Assembly (NCBI RefSeq): GCF_004025535.1
Contig: NZ_QJRG01000040.1
Location: 1-61,762 of the forward strand
Source: Pseudomonas alkylphenolica
GTDB lineage: Bacteria > Pseudomonadota > Gammaproteobacteria > Pseudomonadales > Pseudomonadaceae
Direction of reading: 5' to 3'
DNA: 61,762 nt
Shown here: positions 49,262 through 58,513 of the stretch, in pieces
How the letters are laid out: each line of letters opens with the position of its first letter
Position numbering within the stretch: position 1 is the first letter of the stretch
Notes under the pieces: model-generated
Database searches by the model: none
What the model was told of the DNA's origin: nothing
What the model saw: the letters and a program-made list of their open reading frames with translations, nothing else
Translations under genes and position numbers: made by a program

Positions 49262-49966
49262 ATGACTGATCAATTAATGGAAGTGACTGTCGAGGCTGGC
49301 CTGCAAGCCGAACAAGAGTTGTTGGCGGCCGTGTGCAAGGGCGAAAAGAGCCACGGCGTTTTGTTCTGGCGTCCGACCGATCACGCCTTGGTCATGCCGC
49401 GGCGCATGAGCCGTCTGGATGGTTTCGAAGGCGCTTGCGCCGAATTGGCCATCGCCGGCTGGCCGGTGCTGTTGCGCGAAACCGGTGGTGAACCCGTGCC
49501 GCAGTCACCAGCGGTTATCAACATTGCGCTGATCTACGTGGCACCTCGCAGCGAAGGCGATCACGGCCGTATCGAAAATGCTTATGAACGACTGTGCCTG
49601 CCACTGTGCGACGTGTTGCGCGAGTGGGGGGGGCAGGCCTCGGTGGGCGAAATCGAAGGCGCGTTTTGCGACGGCCGCTACAACGTCAACCTGAATGGCC
49701 GCAAGCTGGTTGGCACGGCGCAGCGCTGGCGCCAGGGGCTGGCCGGCAAACGCCCGGTAGTGCTGGTGCACGGTGCGCTGTTGCTGGAGAACGAGCGCGA
49801 GTCGATGGTTGCGGCGGTCAATCGCTTCAATGAATGTTGCGAGATCGAGCAACGCTGCCAGGCCGATAGTCATATCGCCCTGCACGAAGTGGTGCCCGAG
49901 GCGCCGTTGCTCGAGCGCCTTGGTCAGGCCTATGCCGATGTCATCAATGGTATCGCCCGCGATTAG
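49262..49966 (+). CDS. Lipoate-protein ligase A family protein
   Basis: A 234-residue protein of the biotin/lipoate ligase fold. The family pattern is seen in [24 protein letters not shown] (about 69-92; R-x-TGG motif, with GEPV where most members have GGGxV) and in [22 protein letters not shown] (about 137-158), whose lysine is the usual acyl-adenylate contact. It could attach lipoate or octanoate, or be a divergent member with another acyl substrate; E. coli LplA is longer. It is a single-gene unit between the trpC terminator and vfr, and its TAG stop overlaps the vfr stop on the other strand. Confidence 0.8.
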   Translation: MTDQLMEVTVEAGLQAEQELLAAVCKGEKSHGVLFWRPTDHALVMPRRMSRLDGFEGACAELAIAGWPVLLRETGGEPVPQSPAVINIALIYVAPRSEGDHGRIENAYERLCLPLCDVLREWGGQASVGEIEGAFCDGRYNVNLNGRKLVGTAQRWRQGLAGKRPVVLVHGALLLENERESMVAAVNRFNECCEIEQRCQADSHIALHEVVPEAPLLERLGQAYADVINGIARD

Positions 49967-50607
49967 CGGGTGCCGAATACCACCATGGTTTTGCCTTTGA
50001 CATGAACCAGGCTGCGTTCTTCAAGATCCTTGAGTACGCGGCCGACCATTTCCCGTGAACAGCCAACAATACGACCGATCTCCTGGCGCGTAATCTTGAT
50101 CTGCATGCCATCGGGGTGCGTCATGGCGTCGGGTTGTTTGCACAGCTCCAGCAAGCAGCGCGCAACGCGACCGGTGACATCAAAAAACGCCAGGTCGCCG
50201 ACTTTGCGTGTGGTGTTGCGCAGGCGCTGGGCCATCTGGCTGCCCAGGGCATAAAGAATGTCCGGGTCCAGGCGTGCCAGCTCACGGAACTTTTCGTAGC
50301 TGATTTCTGCTACTTCACATTCGCTCTTTGCCCGTACCCAGGCACTGCGTTGATGCTCCTGCCCGACCGGCTCGAACAGCCCCAGCTCGCCAAAAAAATC
50401 GCCGTTGTTGAGGTAGGCAATGATCATTTCATGGCCATTATCGTCTTCGATCAGGATCGTCACCGAGCCTTTTACGATAAAGGACAAAGTCTCGGCCTTG
50501 TCGCCGGCGCAGATAATATTGCTCTTGGCCGCGTAGCGACGACGCTGGCAATGCGCGAGCAACTTGTCGATATTCTTGATCTTGGCTGAAAGGGCTGATG
50601 CAACCAT
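49963..50607 (-). CDS. vfr: cAMP-regulatory protein Vfr (CRP family)
   Basis: A 214-residue CRP/FNR-family regulator. The N-terminal cyclic-nucleotide-binding domain (about 15-130) has GELGLFEP and RSAWVRAKS, the phosphate-binding Glu-Arg-Ser set of cAMP-responsive CRP proteins. The C-terminal helix-turn-helix reads [30 protein letters not shown], as in Vfr and E. coli CRP. In P. putida CRP responds to very low cAMP and has roles beyond carbon control. The promoter region (50608-50797) shared with osmC contains a small hairpin CTGGCG / CGCCAG (50655-50671). Confidence 0.95.
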   Translation of the reverse strand: MVASALSAKIKNIDKLLAHCQRRRYAAKSNIICAGDKAETLSFIVKGSVTILIEDDNGHEMIIAYLNNGDFFGELGLFEPVGQEHQRSAWVRAKSECEVAEISYEKFRELARLDPDILYALGSQMAQRLRNTTRKVGDLAFFDVTGRVARCLLELCKQPDAMTHPDGMQIKITRQEIGRIVGCSREMVGRVLKDLEERSLVHVKGKTMVVFGTR

Positions 50608-50797
50608 GGCTGAGTTCCGGTAAAAGGCGACGCTTTAACACTTTTATAGGTAGTCTGGCGTGAAGCGCCAGCGATTTGGCGTCAGCTTATCAGACACCTG
50701 TACATATATCGGCAGATTTACTCGCACGCTTGAGCTTTTCCACCGGGCCTTCTGGGTCTAAGCTGGCAGCCTTTTTCAAAGCAAGGGAGTCCGGAAG

Positions 50798-51220
50798 ATG
50801 AAGGCGCGTATCCAGTGGGCAGGTGAAGCCATGTTTCTGGGCGAATCGGGCAGTGGCCATGTCGTGGTCATGGACGGTCCTCCCGAGGCCGGCGGCCGTA
50901 ACCTGGGCGTGCGGCCCATGGAAATGCTGCTGCTGGGTCTGGGTGGCTGCAGCAACTTCGATGTAGTCAGCATCCTGAAAAAATCCCGCCAGGCAGTGGA
51001 AAGCTGCGAAGCCTTCCTTGAGGCTGAGCGCGCCAGCGAGGACCCGAAAGTGTTTACCAAGATTCACCTGAACTTCGTCGTCAAGGGCCGCGGGCTCAAG
51101 GATGCGCAGGTCAAGCGTGCTGTGGAGCTGTCAGCAGAGAAATACTGCTCGGCATCGATCATGCTCGGACGGGCGGGTGTTGAAATCACCCACAGCTATG
51201 AGATCGTCGAACTCGGTTGA
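50798..51220 (+). CDS. OsmC family protein
   Basis: A 140-residue OsmC/YhfA-like protein. The family cysteines are visible in LGGCSNFDVVSIL (about 51-63) and KYCSASIMLG (about 112-121), which form the peroxidatic pair in peroxide-reducing members. The shorter length and MLLLGLGGCSNFD pattern fit the YhfA subgroup, for which function is less certain than for OsmC or Ohr. It is divergent from vfr, which in E. coli is also true of yhfA and crp, so a conserved crp-yhfA neighbourhood is visible. Confidence 0.9.
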   Translation: MKARIQWAGEAMFLGESGSGHVVVMDGPPEAGGRNLGVRPMEMLLLGLGGCSNFDVVSILKKSRQAVESCEAFLEAERASEDPKVFTKIHLNFVVKGRGLKDAQVKRAVELSAEKYCSASIMLGRAGVEITHSYEIVELG

Positions 51221-51221
51221 A

Positions 51222-51248
51222 AAAAAGGGGCCTTCAAGGCCCCTTTTT
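51222..51248. terminator. Bidirectional terminator between osmC-like gene and DUF2157 gene
   Basis: AAAAAGGGGCC-TTCAA-GGCCCCTTTTT is an 11-bp stem with A and T runs on the outer sides, so it can stop transcription from both directions. It begins directly after the osmC-like stop. Confidence 0.92.
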
Positions 51249-51269
51249 CATGCAGGTAATGCCAGGTTT

Positions 51270-52310
51270 TCAACGGCGAAGCCCTGGTAGCCACTGCAAC
51301 AGGCAATCAGGCAGCTGCGCACGCAAGCGTGCGCTCAGTGCTTCGCGATGCTTCTGGTACACGACGCCCAGGCCAATTACGCCCAGACCGATCACGGTCA
51401 GCACCAGCGGAAACAGCAGCGAATCGGCAAACACCTCGTACGACAGGTAACCCAGGTACGCTGCCACGCCCAGGGCACCGAAGACCATGAACAGCGGCCT
51501 GCGCAGTAGTACCGCCACTCCCATCAGGCCCAGGTTGATCAGGCAATAGAGGGCCTTGTTCAGTTCGCTGTCGCTCTCCATCAGGCTCAGCCCCAGCCAG
51601 AAAGCCAGCAGCCCGGCCAGGTAACCCCAAAAGGCATAATCCTGTTCGGTGCGACCATCAACCAGCAGAAACACCACAAGCATTGCCAGACCGAACCACA
51701 GCGACACGGTAAGGCGCTGGTCCCAGTTGAAGGTATCGCCGTAGAACCATTCGCTCAGGTCCATGGACATGAACCACAGCGCCCCGGCAATTGGCATGAC
51801 GATGAAAGGGAAGGGGATCAGGCGCAGCATCAGCAAGCCGGCAACCACGGTGACGGCTTCCATCAGCAACCAGCCGCCCTGCACATACGTGTAGTAGTTG
51901 TGATACTTGCTTTGGCTGTCGTCCAGCGGCCAGAAACCGGTAAGCCGCTCCACGGCAAATACCGCCAGCGGCACGATGCTGACGGCAACGGCGCCGAACA
52001 TTCCTGCAGGGATAAGTTGGCCACGGCGCTGCATCAGCAGGCCGGCGAGAGTAAGGCCGACGATATACATCAAGGCGATCAACAGCAGTGCGCTGTCACC
52101 AATGCGCATCCAGGCTTCGCTGAGCAACCAGCCCATAGCCCCTATGATCAGCAAGGCGCCGAAGTAAAAGGCAACGTGGGCCAGCTGGAAGCTGGCCCGG
52201 GTTGTCGGCTGGCGCTTGAGAAACTCAAGCAGGGCCTGATCCTGGCCCGGGTTCAGAACGCCGGCGCTGACGGCGCGGGCCAGGTCCTTGGCATCGAAGC
52301 GTTCTGTCAT
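51270..52310 (-). CDS. DUF2157 domain membrane protein
   Basis: A 346-residue protein with a short soluble N-terminal domain (about 1-40; MTERFDAKDLARAVSAGVL) followed by about ten hydrophobic segments. The N-terminal part is the DUF2157 type. Function is unknown. It starts 8 bp after the coq7 stop on the same strand and so is likely co-transcribed with coq7. A functional link with ubiquinone synthesis is not established. Confidence 0.85.
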   Translation of the reverse strand: MTERFDAKDLARAVSAGVLNPGQDQALLEFLKRQPTTRASFQLAHVAFYFGALLIIGAMGWLLSEAWMRIGDSALLLIALMYIVGLTLAGLLMQRRGQLIPAGMFGAVAVSIVPLAVFAVERLTGFWPLDDSQSKYHNYYTYVQGGWLLMEAVTVVAGLLMLRLIPFPFIVMPIAGALWFMSMDLSEWFYGDTFNWDQRLTVSLWFGLAMLVVFLLVDGRTEQDYAFWGYLAGLLAFWLGLSLMESDSELNKALYCLINLGLMGVAVLLRRPLFMVFGALGVAAYLGYLSYEVFADSLLFPLVLTVIGLGVIGLGVVYQKHREALSARLRAQLPDCLLQWLPGLRR

Positions 52311-52318
52311 GGCGTGTC

Positions 52319-52966
52319 CTAGATTCGGTAGGTGCTCTTGGTCATGACCTTGGCCATCAGGCTCATGCCAAAGCGCACGGGTGCAGGGAAGCGGAAGCCG
52401 CCAGCCTCCAGGGCTGAGTCGGCATGTTGCTCTTCATCGACGCGCATCTGTTCGAGAATGGCTCGCGACTTTTCGTCTTCAGCCGGGATTTGTTCCAGGT
52501 GCTCATCCAGGTGTTTGCATACCTGATGCTCAGTGGCGGCAACGAAGCCGAGGCTGACCTTGTCGCTGACCATACCGGCCAGTGCGCCGATGCCGAATGA
52601 CATTCCGTAGAACAGCGGATTGAGCACGCTTGGGTGGCTGCCCAACTGACGAATGCGTTGTTCACACCAGGCCAGGTGGTCGATTTCTTCCTCGGCGGCA
52701 TGCTCCATGGCCTTGCGTACCTGGGGCAGCTTGGCCGTCAGTGCCTGGCCCTGATACAGCGCCTGGGCGCAGACTTCACCGGTATGGTTGATACGCATCA
52801 GCCCGGCCACGTGGCGGGTCTGCGAGTCGTCCAGGGTGACATCCGGCTGAATGATAGCCGGCGAGGGGCGGGAAGGTTGGCCGCTGAAGGGGAGCAAGGT
52901 GCGCATCGCTGTATCGGCTTGCAGCAACAAGCGGTCGAGCGGCGAGTAGTGACGTTCGGTAGCCAT
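52319..52966 (-). CDS. coq7: 3-demethoxyubiquinol 3-hydroxylase Coq7
   Basis: A 215-residue di-iron carboxylate hydroxylase of ubiquinone synthesis. The iron ligands are visible as EVCAQALYQ (Glu), [13 protein letters not shown] (Glu and His), [12 protein letters not shown] (Glu) and DEEQHADSA (Glu and His). The ATG at 52966 ([14 protein letters not shown]) follows GGAGGTG and is preferred over a start five codons upstream. Pseudomonads use Coq7 in place of the flavin enzyme UbiF for this step. Confidence 0.95.
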   Translation of the reverse strand: MATERHYSPLDRLLLQADTAMRTLLPFSGQPSRPSPAIIQPDVTLDDSQTRHVAGLMRINHTGEVCAQALYQGQALTAKLPQVRKAMEHAAEEEIDHLAWCEQRIRQLGSHPSVLNPLFYGMSFGIGALAGMVSDKVSLGFVAATEHQVCKHLDEHLEQIPAEDEKSRAILEQMRVDEEQHADSALEAGGFRFPAPVRFGMSLMAKVMTKSTYRI

Positions 52967-53031
52967 CGGGCACCTCCGCAAGAATGTGCCCGACAGTTTA
53001 CCGCAATCAGGGTGATCGGGCTTGCCCTGGA

Positions 53032-53370
53032 TCAGCCCGGCGGCCAGTGCATCTGACGCTGACCCAGTACGTGCATGTGAATATGGTAGACCGTCTGGCC
53101 ACCCAGTTCATTGCAGTTCATCACCACGCGGAAACCGTCTTCACAGCCCAGTTCCTTGGCCAGACGCTGAGCAGTGAACAGGATGTGTCCAGCCAGGCCC
53201 TTGTCGTCTTCGGTCAGGTCATTGAGCGTGCGGATCGGCTTTTTCGGAATGACCAGAAAATGCACCGGCGCCTGTGGGGCGATATCGTGGAAGGCCAGTA
53301 CCTGGTCGTCCTCGTAGATGATCTTGGCCGGGATTTCCCGGTTGATGATCTTGGTGAACAGAGTTTCCAC
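53032..53370 (-). CDS. HIT family protein (HinT-like nucleotide hydrolase)
   Basis: A 112-residue histidine-triad protein. The catalytic triad motif HIHMHVLGQ is near the C-terminus (about 96-104), and [22 protein letters not shown] is the typical HinT start. Family members hydrolyse purine nucleoside phosphoramidates. The gene lies alone, with 65 bp to coq7 and 72 bp to the SDR gene; an 8-bp palindrome GCCTGAGT-GT-ACTCAGGC (53397-53414) precedes it. Confidence 0.93.
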   Translation of the reverse strand: METLFTKIINREIPAKIIYEDDQVLAFHDIAPQAPVHFLVIPKKPIRTLNDLTEDDKGLAGHILFTAQRLAKELGCEDGFRVVMNCNELGGQTVYHIHMHVLGQRQMHWPPG

Positions 53371-53396
53371 TGCGGTTGCTCCATGAGAGGGATCGG

Positions 53397-53414
53397 GCCT
53401 GAGTGTACTCAGGC
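53397..53414. other. Palindrome between the SDR and HIT genes
   Basis: GCCTGAGT-GT-ACTCAGGC, 8-bp arms with a two-base centre, 27 bp upstream of the HIT start. It may be an operator for the HIT gene or part of the end of the SDR transcript. No regulator family was recognised. Confidence 0.4.
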
Positions 53415-53442
53415 TGGGTGGCTGCGCCCAGTCCCCCCGCGT

Positions 53443-54216
53443 TTAGCGCGGGCAATAGGCCTGATTGATGGCGCCCGCCAGCTTGCGCGCCATCCAGCGT
53501 GCAAGCAGCCTCGGGCTGAAGGCCAGCCAGCGGTTGCGCCGCCCCGGGATGATCAGCGCCCGGTTCTTGTCCAGGGCACGGACGGTATACAGGGCGACTT
53601 CTTCCGGGCTCAGGCTGCGCTGGCCTTTTTCCAGGCGAGGAATGCGCCGAAGTGGCGAGCGAACCGGGCCGGGGCAAAGTACGGACACTTTTATCCCCGT
53701 GCGCTTGAGCTCCTCGCGCAGGCCTTCGGAGAAATGCAGCACATAAGCCTTGCTGGCGGCGTAGCTGGTCATCCACGGGCCGGGCGCGAAGGCGGCAAGC
53801 GAGGCGACATTGAGGATCTGCCCGCCGCCCTGCACGGCCATGGCATTGCCAAGGGCGTGGCACAAGCGCGTTAACGCGAGGATGTTGACCTCGATAAGGT
53901 CTTGCTCGTCGGCCCACTCCTGGGCCAGAAAGGGGCCGTAAGAGCGGATGCCGGCGCAGTTCACCAACAGATCGATCTGACGTTCGCTTTCTTCGAGCTC
54001 GAGCAGGAACCCCGACAGCCGTAGCGGCTCGCCGAGGTCGCAGGCACGAAACAGTACCTCGACGCCAAAGCGCTGGGTCAACTCGATGGCGATGGGTTCC
54101 AGCGCATCACGTTGGCGGGCTACCAGGATCAGGTTGCGTCCACGGCGTGCCAGTGCTTCGGCCAGTGCCAGGCCCAAACCGCTGGAGGCACCGGTGATCA
54201 TGGCGTAACGGGACAT
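53443..54216 (-). CDS. Short-chain dehydrogenase/reductase (SDR)
   Basis: A 257-residue classical SDR. The cofactor motif TGASSGLGLALAEAL (8-22), the NCAG segment (about 88), catalytic Ser in LNVASLAAF and Tyr/Lys in YAASKAY are intact. The basic residue in LVARQR after the second strand suggests NADP preference. The C-terminal tail ARWMARKLAGAIN is hydrophobic and basic, as in DltE/YqjQ-like membrane-associated SDRs. Substrate is not known. The TAA stop lies in the loop of a 6-bp CCCGCG / CGCGGG stem. Confidence 0.88.
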   Translation of the reverse strand: MSRYAMITGASSGLGLALAEALARRGRNLILVARQRDALEPIAIELTQRFGVEVLFRACDLGEPLRLSGFLLELEESERQIDLLVNCAGIRSYGPFLAQEWADEQDLIEVNILALTRLCHALGNAMAVQGGGQILNVASLAAFAPGPWMTSYAASKAYVLHFSEGLREELKRTGIKVSVLCPGPVRSPLRRIPRLEKGQRSLSPEEVALYTVRALDKNRALIIPGRRNRWLAFSPRLLARWMARKLAGAINQAYCPR

Positions 54217-54257
54217 GCAACTCTCCAGTCGAGGTAAAAGTGTTCAGTTTACAGGAG

Positions 54258-55214
54258 TCACGTAGGCCGGCGCTGGCTCAGCTGGTACGCCGAGGCTTGC
54301 GCCTGACGGTACTCGGCCTCCAGACGCGCGATTAGTTGCTCGGTCGAGCACACCGCATCGATGGCACCAACGCCTTGTCCAGCGGACCAGACCGTTTTCC
54401 AGGCCTTGGCCTCGTCGTGAATGGGTTTGAGCTTGGTTTCGACATTGCCGCGCAGGGCTGCCATGTCGAAGCCGGCGTTTTCCAGGCTCTGGCGCATGAA
54501 GCTTGCAGGCACACCGGAAACCGCGGCGGTGTGGATGATATCGGCTGCCTTGGCGTCCAGCACCATTTCTTTGTAGCCATCGGGCGCACGGCTCTCGTCG
54601 GTGGCGATGAAGCGGGTGCCGAGGTAGGCAAGGTCTGCGCCCAGTAACTGCGCAGCGAGGATCTCGTGTCCTCGATTCAGGCAGCCGGCCAGCAGCAGGG
54701 TCTTGTCGAAGAACTGACGGATCTCGGCGATCAGCGCAAACGGGCTCCAGGTACCGGCATGCCCGCCAGCACCAGCAGCAACGGCGATCAGGCCATCCAC
54801 ACCCGCTTGCGCAGCCTTTTCTGCGTGACGGCGGGTTGTCACATCGTGGAACACCAGCCCGCCGTAACTGTGCACGGTGTCGACCAGCTCTTTCACCGCG
54901 CCAAGGCTGGTGATCACGATCGGCACTTTATGTTCGACGCAGATCGCCAGGTCAGCCTCAAGGCGCGGGTTGCTCGGGTGAACAATCAGGTTGACCGCGT
55001 AGGGTGCCGGGTTGGTCAGCTGAGCGAGACCGGCTTCTATCTCTTCCAGCCAGGCCTTGAACCCGGCACTGTCGCGCTGGTTCAGGGCCGGGAAACTGCC
55101 CACCACACCGTTGGCGCAGCACGCCAGGACCAACTGCGGGTTGGAGATCAGAAACATGGGCGCCGCAACCACCGGCAGACGCAAACGTTGTTCGAGCAGG
55201 GCAGGCAAGGACAT
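54258..55214 (-). CDS. Nitronate monooxygenase family protein
   Basis: A 318-residue FMN-dependent TIM-barrel protein of the nitronate monooxygenase (2-nitropropane dioxygenase) family. Signatures are LPVVAAPMFLISNPQLVLAC, VITSLGAVKELVD, AVAAGAGGHAGTWSPFAL and AAQLLGADLAYLGTRFIATDES for phosphate and flavin binding. It may detoxify propionate-3-nitronate or act as an NADH:quinone reductase; sequence alone does not separate these. It starts 33 bp after the hemJ stop on the same strand. Confidence 0.87.
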   Translation of the reverse strand: MSLPALLEQRLRLPVVAAPMFLISNPQLVLACCANGVVGSFPALNQRDSAGFKAWLEEIEAGLAQLTNPAPYAVNLIVHPSNPRLEADLAICVEHKVPIVITSLGAVKELVDTVHSYGGLVFHDVTTRRHAEKAAQAGVDGLIAVAAGAGGHAGTWSPFALIAEIRQFFDKTLLLAGCLNRGHEILAAQLLGADLAYLGTRFIATDESRAPDGYKEMVLDAKAADIIHTAAVSGVPASFMRQSLENAGFDMAALRGNVETKLKPIHDEAKAWKTVWSAGQGVGAIDAVCSTEQLIARLEAEYRQAQASAYQLSQRRPT

Positions 55215-55247
55215 GGCAGGTTTCCCGAGGTGCAGTGGTGTTTGAGG

Positions 55248-55673
55248 TTAGAACGGTTTGACCACCACCAGAATTACGATGGCGAGGAGGATCAGAACCG
55301 GTACTTCATTGAACCAGCGATAGAAGACGTGGCTGCGGGTATTTTCGCCGCGGGCGAAACGTTTGAGCTGGGCGCCACACATGTGGTGGTAGCCGGTCAG
55401 CAATACAATCAGGGTGAGTTTCGCGTGCATCCAGCCCTGGCTAAGAAAGCCTGGTGTCAGGCTCAGCAGCCAGATGCCGAAGACAAATGTCGCAATCATG
55501 GCGGGCCCCATGATGCCGCGATACAACTTGCGCTCCATGGTCACGAAGCGCTCCTGGCTGATGCTGTCCTGACTTTGCGCGTGGTAGACAAACAGACGGG
55601 GCAGGTAGAACAGCCCGGCAAACCAGCAGACCACGCTGACGATGTGCAGCGCTTTGATCCAGAGAAAAAGCAT
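55248..55673 (-). CDS. hemJ: Protoporphyrinogen oxidase HemJ
   Basis: A 141-residue four-helix membrane protein. The start LFLWIKALHIVSVVCWFAGLFYLPRLFVYH carries the conserved histidine of HemJ, and later WMHAKLTLIVLLTGYHH carries a second. HemJ oxidises protoporphyrinogen IX in the penultimate step of heme synthesis in bacteria without HemG or HemY. Older annotation used 'CopD family' or 'UPF0093'. The gene is divergent from argC. Confidence 0.92.
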   Translation of the reverse strand: MLFLWIKALHIVSVVCWFAGLFYLPRLFVYHAQSQDSISQERFVTMERKLYRGIMGPAMIATFVFGIWLLSLTPGFLSQGWMHAKLTLIVLLTGYHHMCGAQLKRFARGENTRSHVFYRWFNEVPVLILLAIVILVVVKPF

Positions 55674-55815
55674 CGAGTTGAGTTCCTTCAGGGTTCACGG
55701 TCGTCAGATAGTAGAGGCTAGGCGCGTGGCGGGCCATCTCAACAGTTGTGGGCGTGTTTCAGGGCCCCTATTATCGTGGCCTTTCCTGTTGGTTCGTTGA
55801 TAAGGGGCACGCGTT

Positions 55816-56850
55816 ATGGTCAAGGTCGGTATCGTTGGCGGCACGGGTTATACCGGGGTCGAACTGCTGCGTCTGTTGGCACAGCATCCACAGGCGGAAG
55901 TGGCGGTGATTACCTCACGCTCCGAAGCCGGTCTGGCGGTGGCTGACATGTACCCGAACCTGCGCGGCCACTACGACGGCCTGGCGTTCAGCGTGCCGGA
56001 CGTAAAAACCCTGGCGGCTTGCGACGTGGTGTTCTTCGCTACGCCGCATGGCGTCGCTCATGCCCTGGCAGGTGAGTTGCTGGCGGCAGGCACCAAGGTC
56101 ATCGACCTGTCCGCTGACTTCCGTTTGCAAGACGCCGACGAGTGGGCCAAGTGGTACGGGCAGCCTCACGGTGCACCGGAGCTGCTCAAAGATGCCGTCT
56201 ATGGCTTGCCGGAAGTCAATCGTGAGCAAATTCGCCAGGCGCGTCTGATCGCCGTACCGGGCTGTTACCCGACCGCAACCCAACTGGGTTTCCTGCCGCT
56301 GCTGGAGGCCGGCATTGCTGATGCTTCGCGCCTGATCGCCGACTGCAAGTCGGGTGTCAGCGGTGCCGGACGCGGTGCTTCTGTTGGTTCGCTGTTCTGC
56401 GAAGCCGGCGAGAGCATGAAGGCCTACGCCGTTAAAGGGCATCGCCATCTACCGGAAATTACCCAGGGCCTGCGCCGCGCTGCCGGTGGTGACGTCGGCT
56501 TGACCTTCGTACCGCACCTGACGCCCATGATCCGCGGCATCCATTCGACCTTGTACGCGACGGTTGCCGACACCTCGGTTGACCTGCAGGCGCTGTTCGA
56601 GAAGCGTTATGCGGATGAGCCGTTCGTCGACGTGATGCCGGCTGGCAGCCATCCGGAAACCCGCAGTGTGCGCGGTGCCAACGTTTGCCGTATTGCCGTG
56701 CATCGGCCGCAGGATGGCGACCTTGTCGTCGTCTTGTCGGTGATCGACAATCTGGTCAAAGGTGCGTCTGGCCAGGCGGTGCAGAACCTCAACATCCTTT
56801 TCGGCCTGGATGAGCGCATGGGGCTTTCGCATGCCGGCCTGCTGCCCTAA
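55816..56850 (+). CDS. argC: N-acetyl-gamma-glutamyl-phosphate reductase ArgC
   Basis: A 344-residue NADP-dependent reductase in arginine synthesis. The Rossmann start [18 protein letters not shown] (3-20) and the catalytic cysteine in [19 protein letters not shown] (about 149-167) are conserved, as is HRHLPEITQ (about 214-222). It is a single gene with its own terminator; the order argC then erpA near tyrS is as in other pseudomonads. Confidence 0.98.
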   Translation: MVKVGIVGGTGYTGVELLRLLAQHPQAEVAVITSRSEAGLAVADMYPNLRGHYDGLAFSVPDVKTLAACDVVFFATPHGVAHALAGELLAAGTKVIDLSADFRLQDADEWAKWYGQPHGAPELLKDAVYGLPEVNREQIRQARLIAVPGCYPTATQLGFLPLLEAGIADASRLIADCKSGVSGAGRGASVGSLFCEAGESMKAYAVKGHRHLPEITQGLRRAAGGDVGLTFVPHLTPMIRGIHSTLYATVADTSVDLQALFEKRYADEPFVDVMPAGSHPETRSVRGANVCRIAVHRPQDGDLVVVLSVIDNLVKGASGQAVQNLNILFGLDERMGLSHAGLLP

Positions 56851-56867
56851 GCGCAGCGGTTGAAACG

Positions 56868-56891
56868 GACCCGCCTGGTGCGGGTCTTTTT
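56868..56891 (+). terminator. Rho-independent terminator of argC
   Basis: GACCCGC-CTGGT-GCGGGTC followed by TTTTTG; 7-bp stem 17 bp after the argC stop. Confidence 0.9.
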
Positions 56892-56930
56892 GTTTCTGGA
56901 CGAATCACCGAGACGAAAGCCGCACAATTG

Positions 56931-56979
56931 TTGACCGATTTTCTCGGAGAAGCGGATAATGCGCGTCATCACGCATTAT
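56931..56979 (+). promoter_or_regulatory. erpA promoter with overlapping inverted repeat
   Basis: TTGACC (56931-56936), 18-bp spacer, GATAAT (56955-56960). A perfect 8-bp inverted repeat ATAATGCG-N8-CGCATTAT (56956-56963 and 56972-56979) starts inside the -10 and covers the expected start site. It does not match the usual IscR type 2 site and may be a repressor site or a 5' RNA hairpin. Confidence 0.6.
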
Positions 56980-57007
56980 GGCGGCATAGCGCCGGGAGAT
57001 AGTCAGC

Positions 57008-57358
57008 ATGAGCGTCGAATCCTTCACCCCTGTGGCATTGCAGTTCACTGAGGGTGCAGCGCACAAGGTGAAGACCCTGGTCGATGAAGAAGGCAATGAT
57101 CGCCTGAAGTTGCGAGTATTCGTGACCGGTGGCGGTTGCTCGGGTTTTCAATACGGTTTCACGTTCGATGAAGATGTCGCTGAAGATGACACCATCGTCG
57201 AGCGCGAAGGCGTGGCCCTGGTGGTCGATCCGATGAGTTTCCAGTACCTGGCAGGAGCCGAAGTGGATTACCAGGAAGGCCTGGAAGGCTCGCGTTTCGT
57301 CATCAAGAACCCAAACGCCACCACCACCTGTGGTTGCGGCTCGTCGTTCTCGATCTGA
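57008..57358 (+). CDS. erpA: Iron-sulfur cluster insertion protein ErpA
   Basis: A 116-residue A-type carrier that delivers Fe-S clusters to apoproteins. The three cluster-binding cysteines are present: [11 protein letters not shown] (about residue 44) and [11 protein letters not shown] (about 108 and 110). Length and C-terminus match ErpA rather than IscA. The gene is followed by a bidirectional terminator shared with anmK. Confidence 0.95.
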   Translation: MSVESFTPVALQFTEGAAHKVKTLVDEEGNDRLKLRVFVTGGGCSGFQYGFTFDEDVAEDDTIVEREGVALVVDPMSFQYLAGAEVDYQEGLEGSRFVIKNPNATTTCGCGSSFSI

Positions 57359-57378
57359 TCGCAGGGCAGGTTGCACCA

Positions 57379-57408
57379 CAAAACGCCGCGCTTATGTGCG
57401 GCGTTTTG
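57379..57408. terminator. Bidirectional terminator between erpA and anmK
   Basis: CAAAACGCCGC-N8-GCGGCGTTTTG, perfect 11-bp stem with A/T ends on both sides, located between convergent genes. Confidence 0.88.
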
Positions 57409-57418
57409 CTGTGTGGCA

Positions 57419-58513
<1,095 letters not shown>

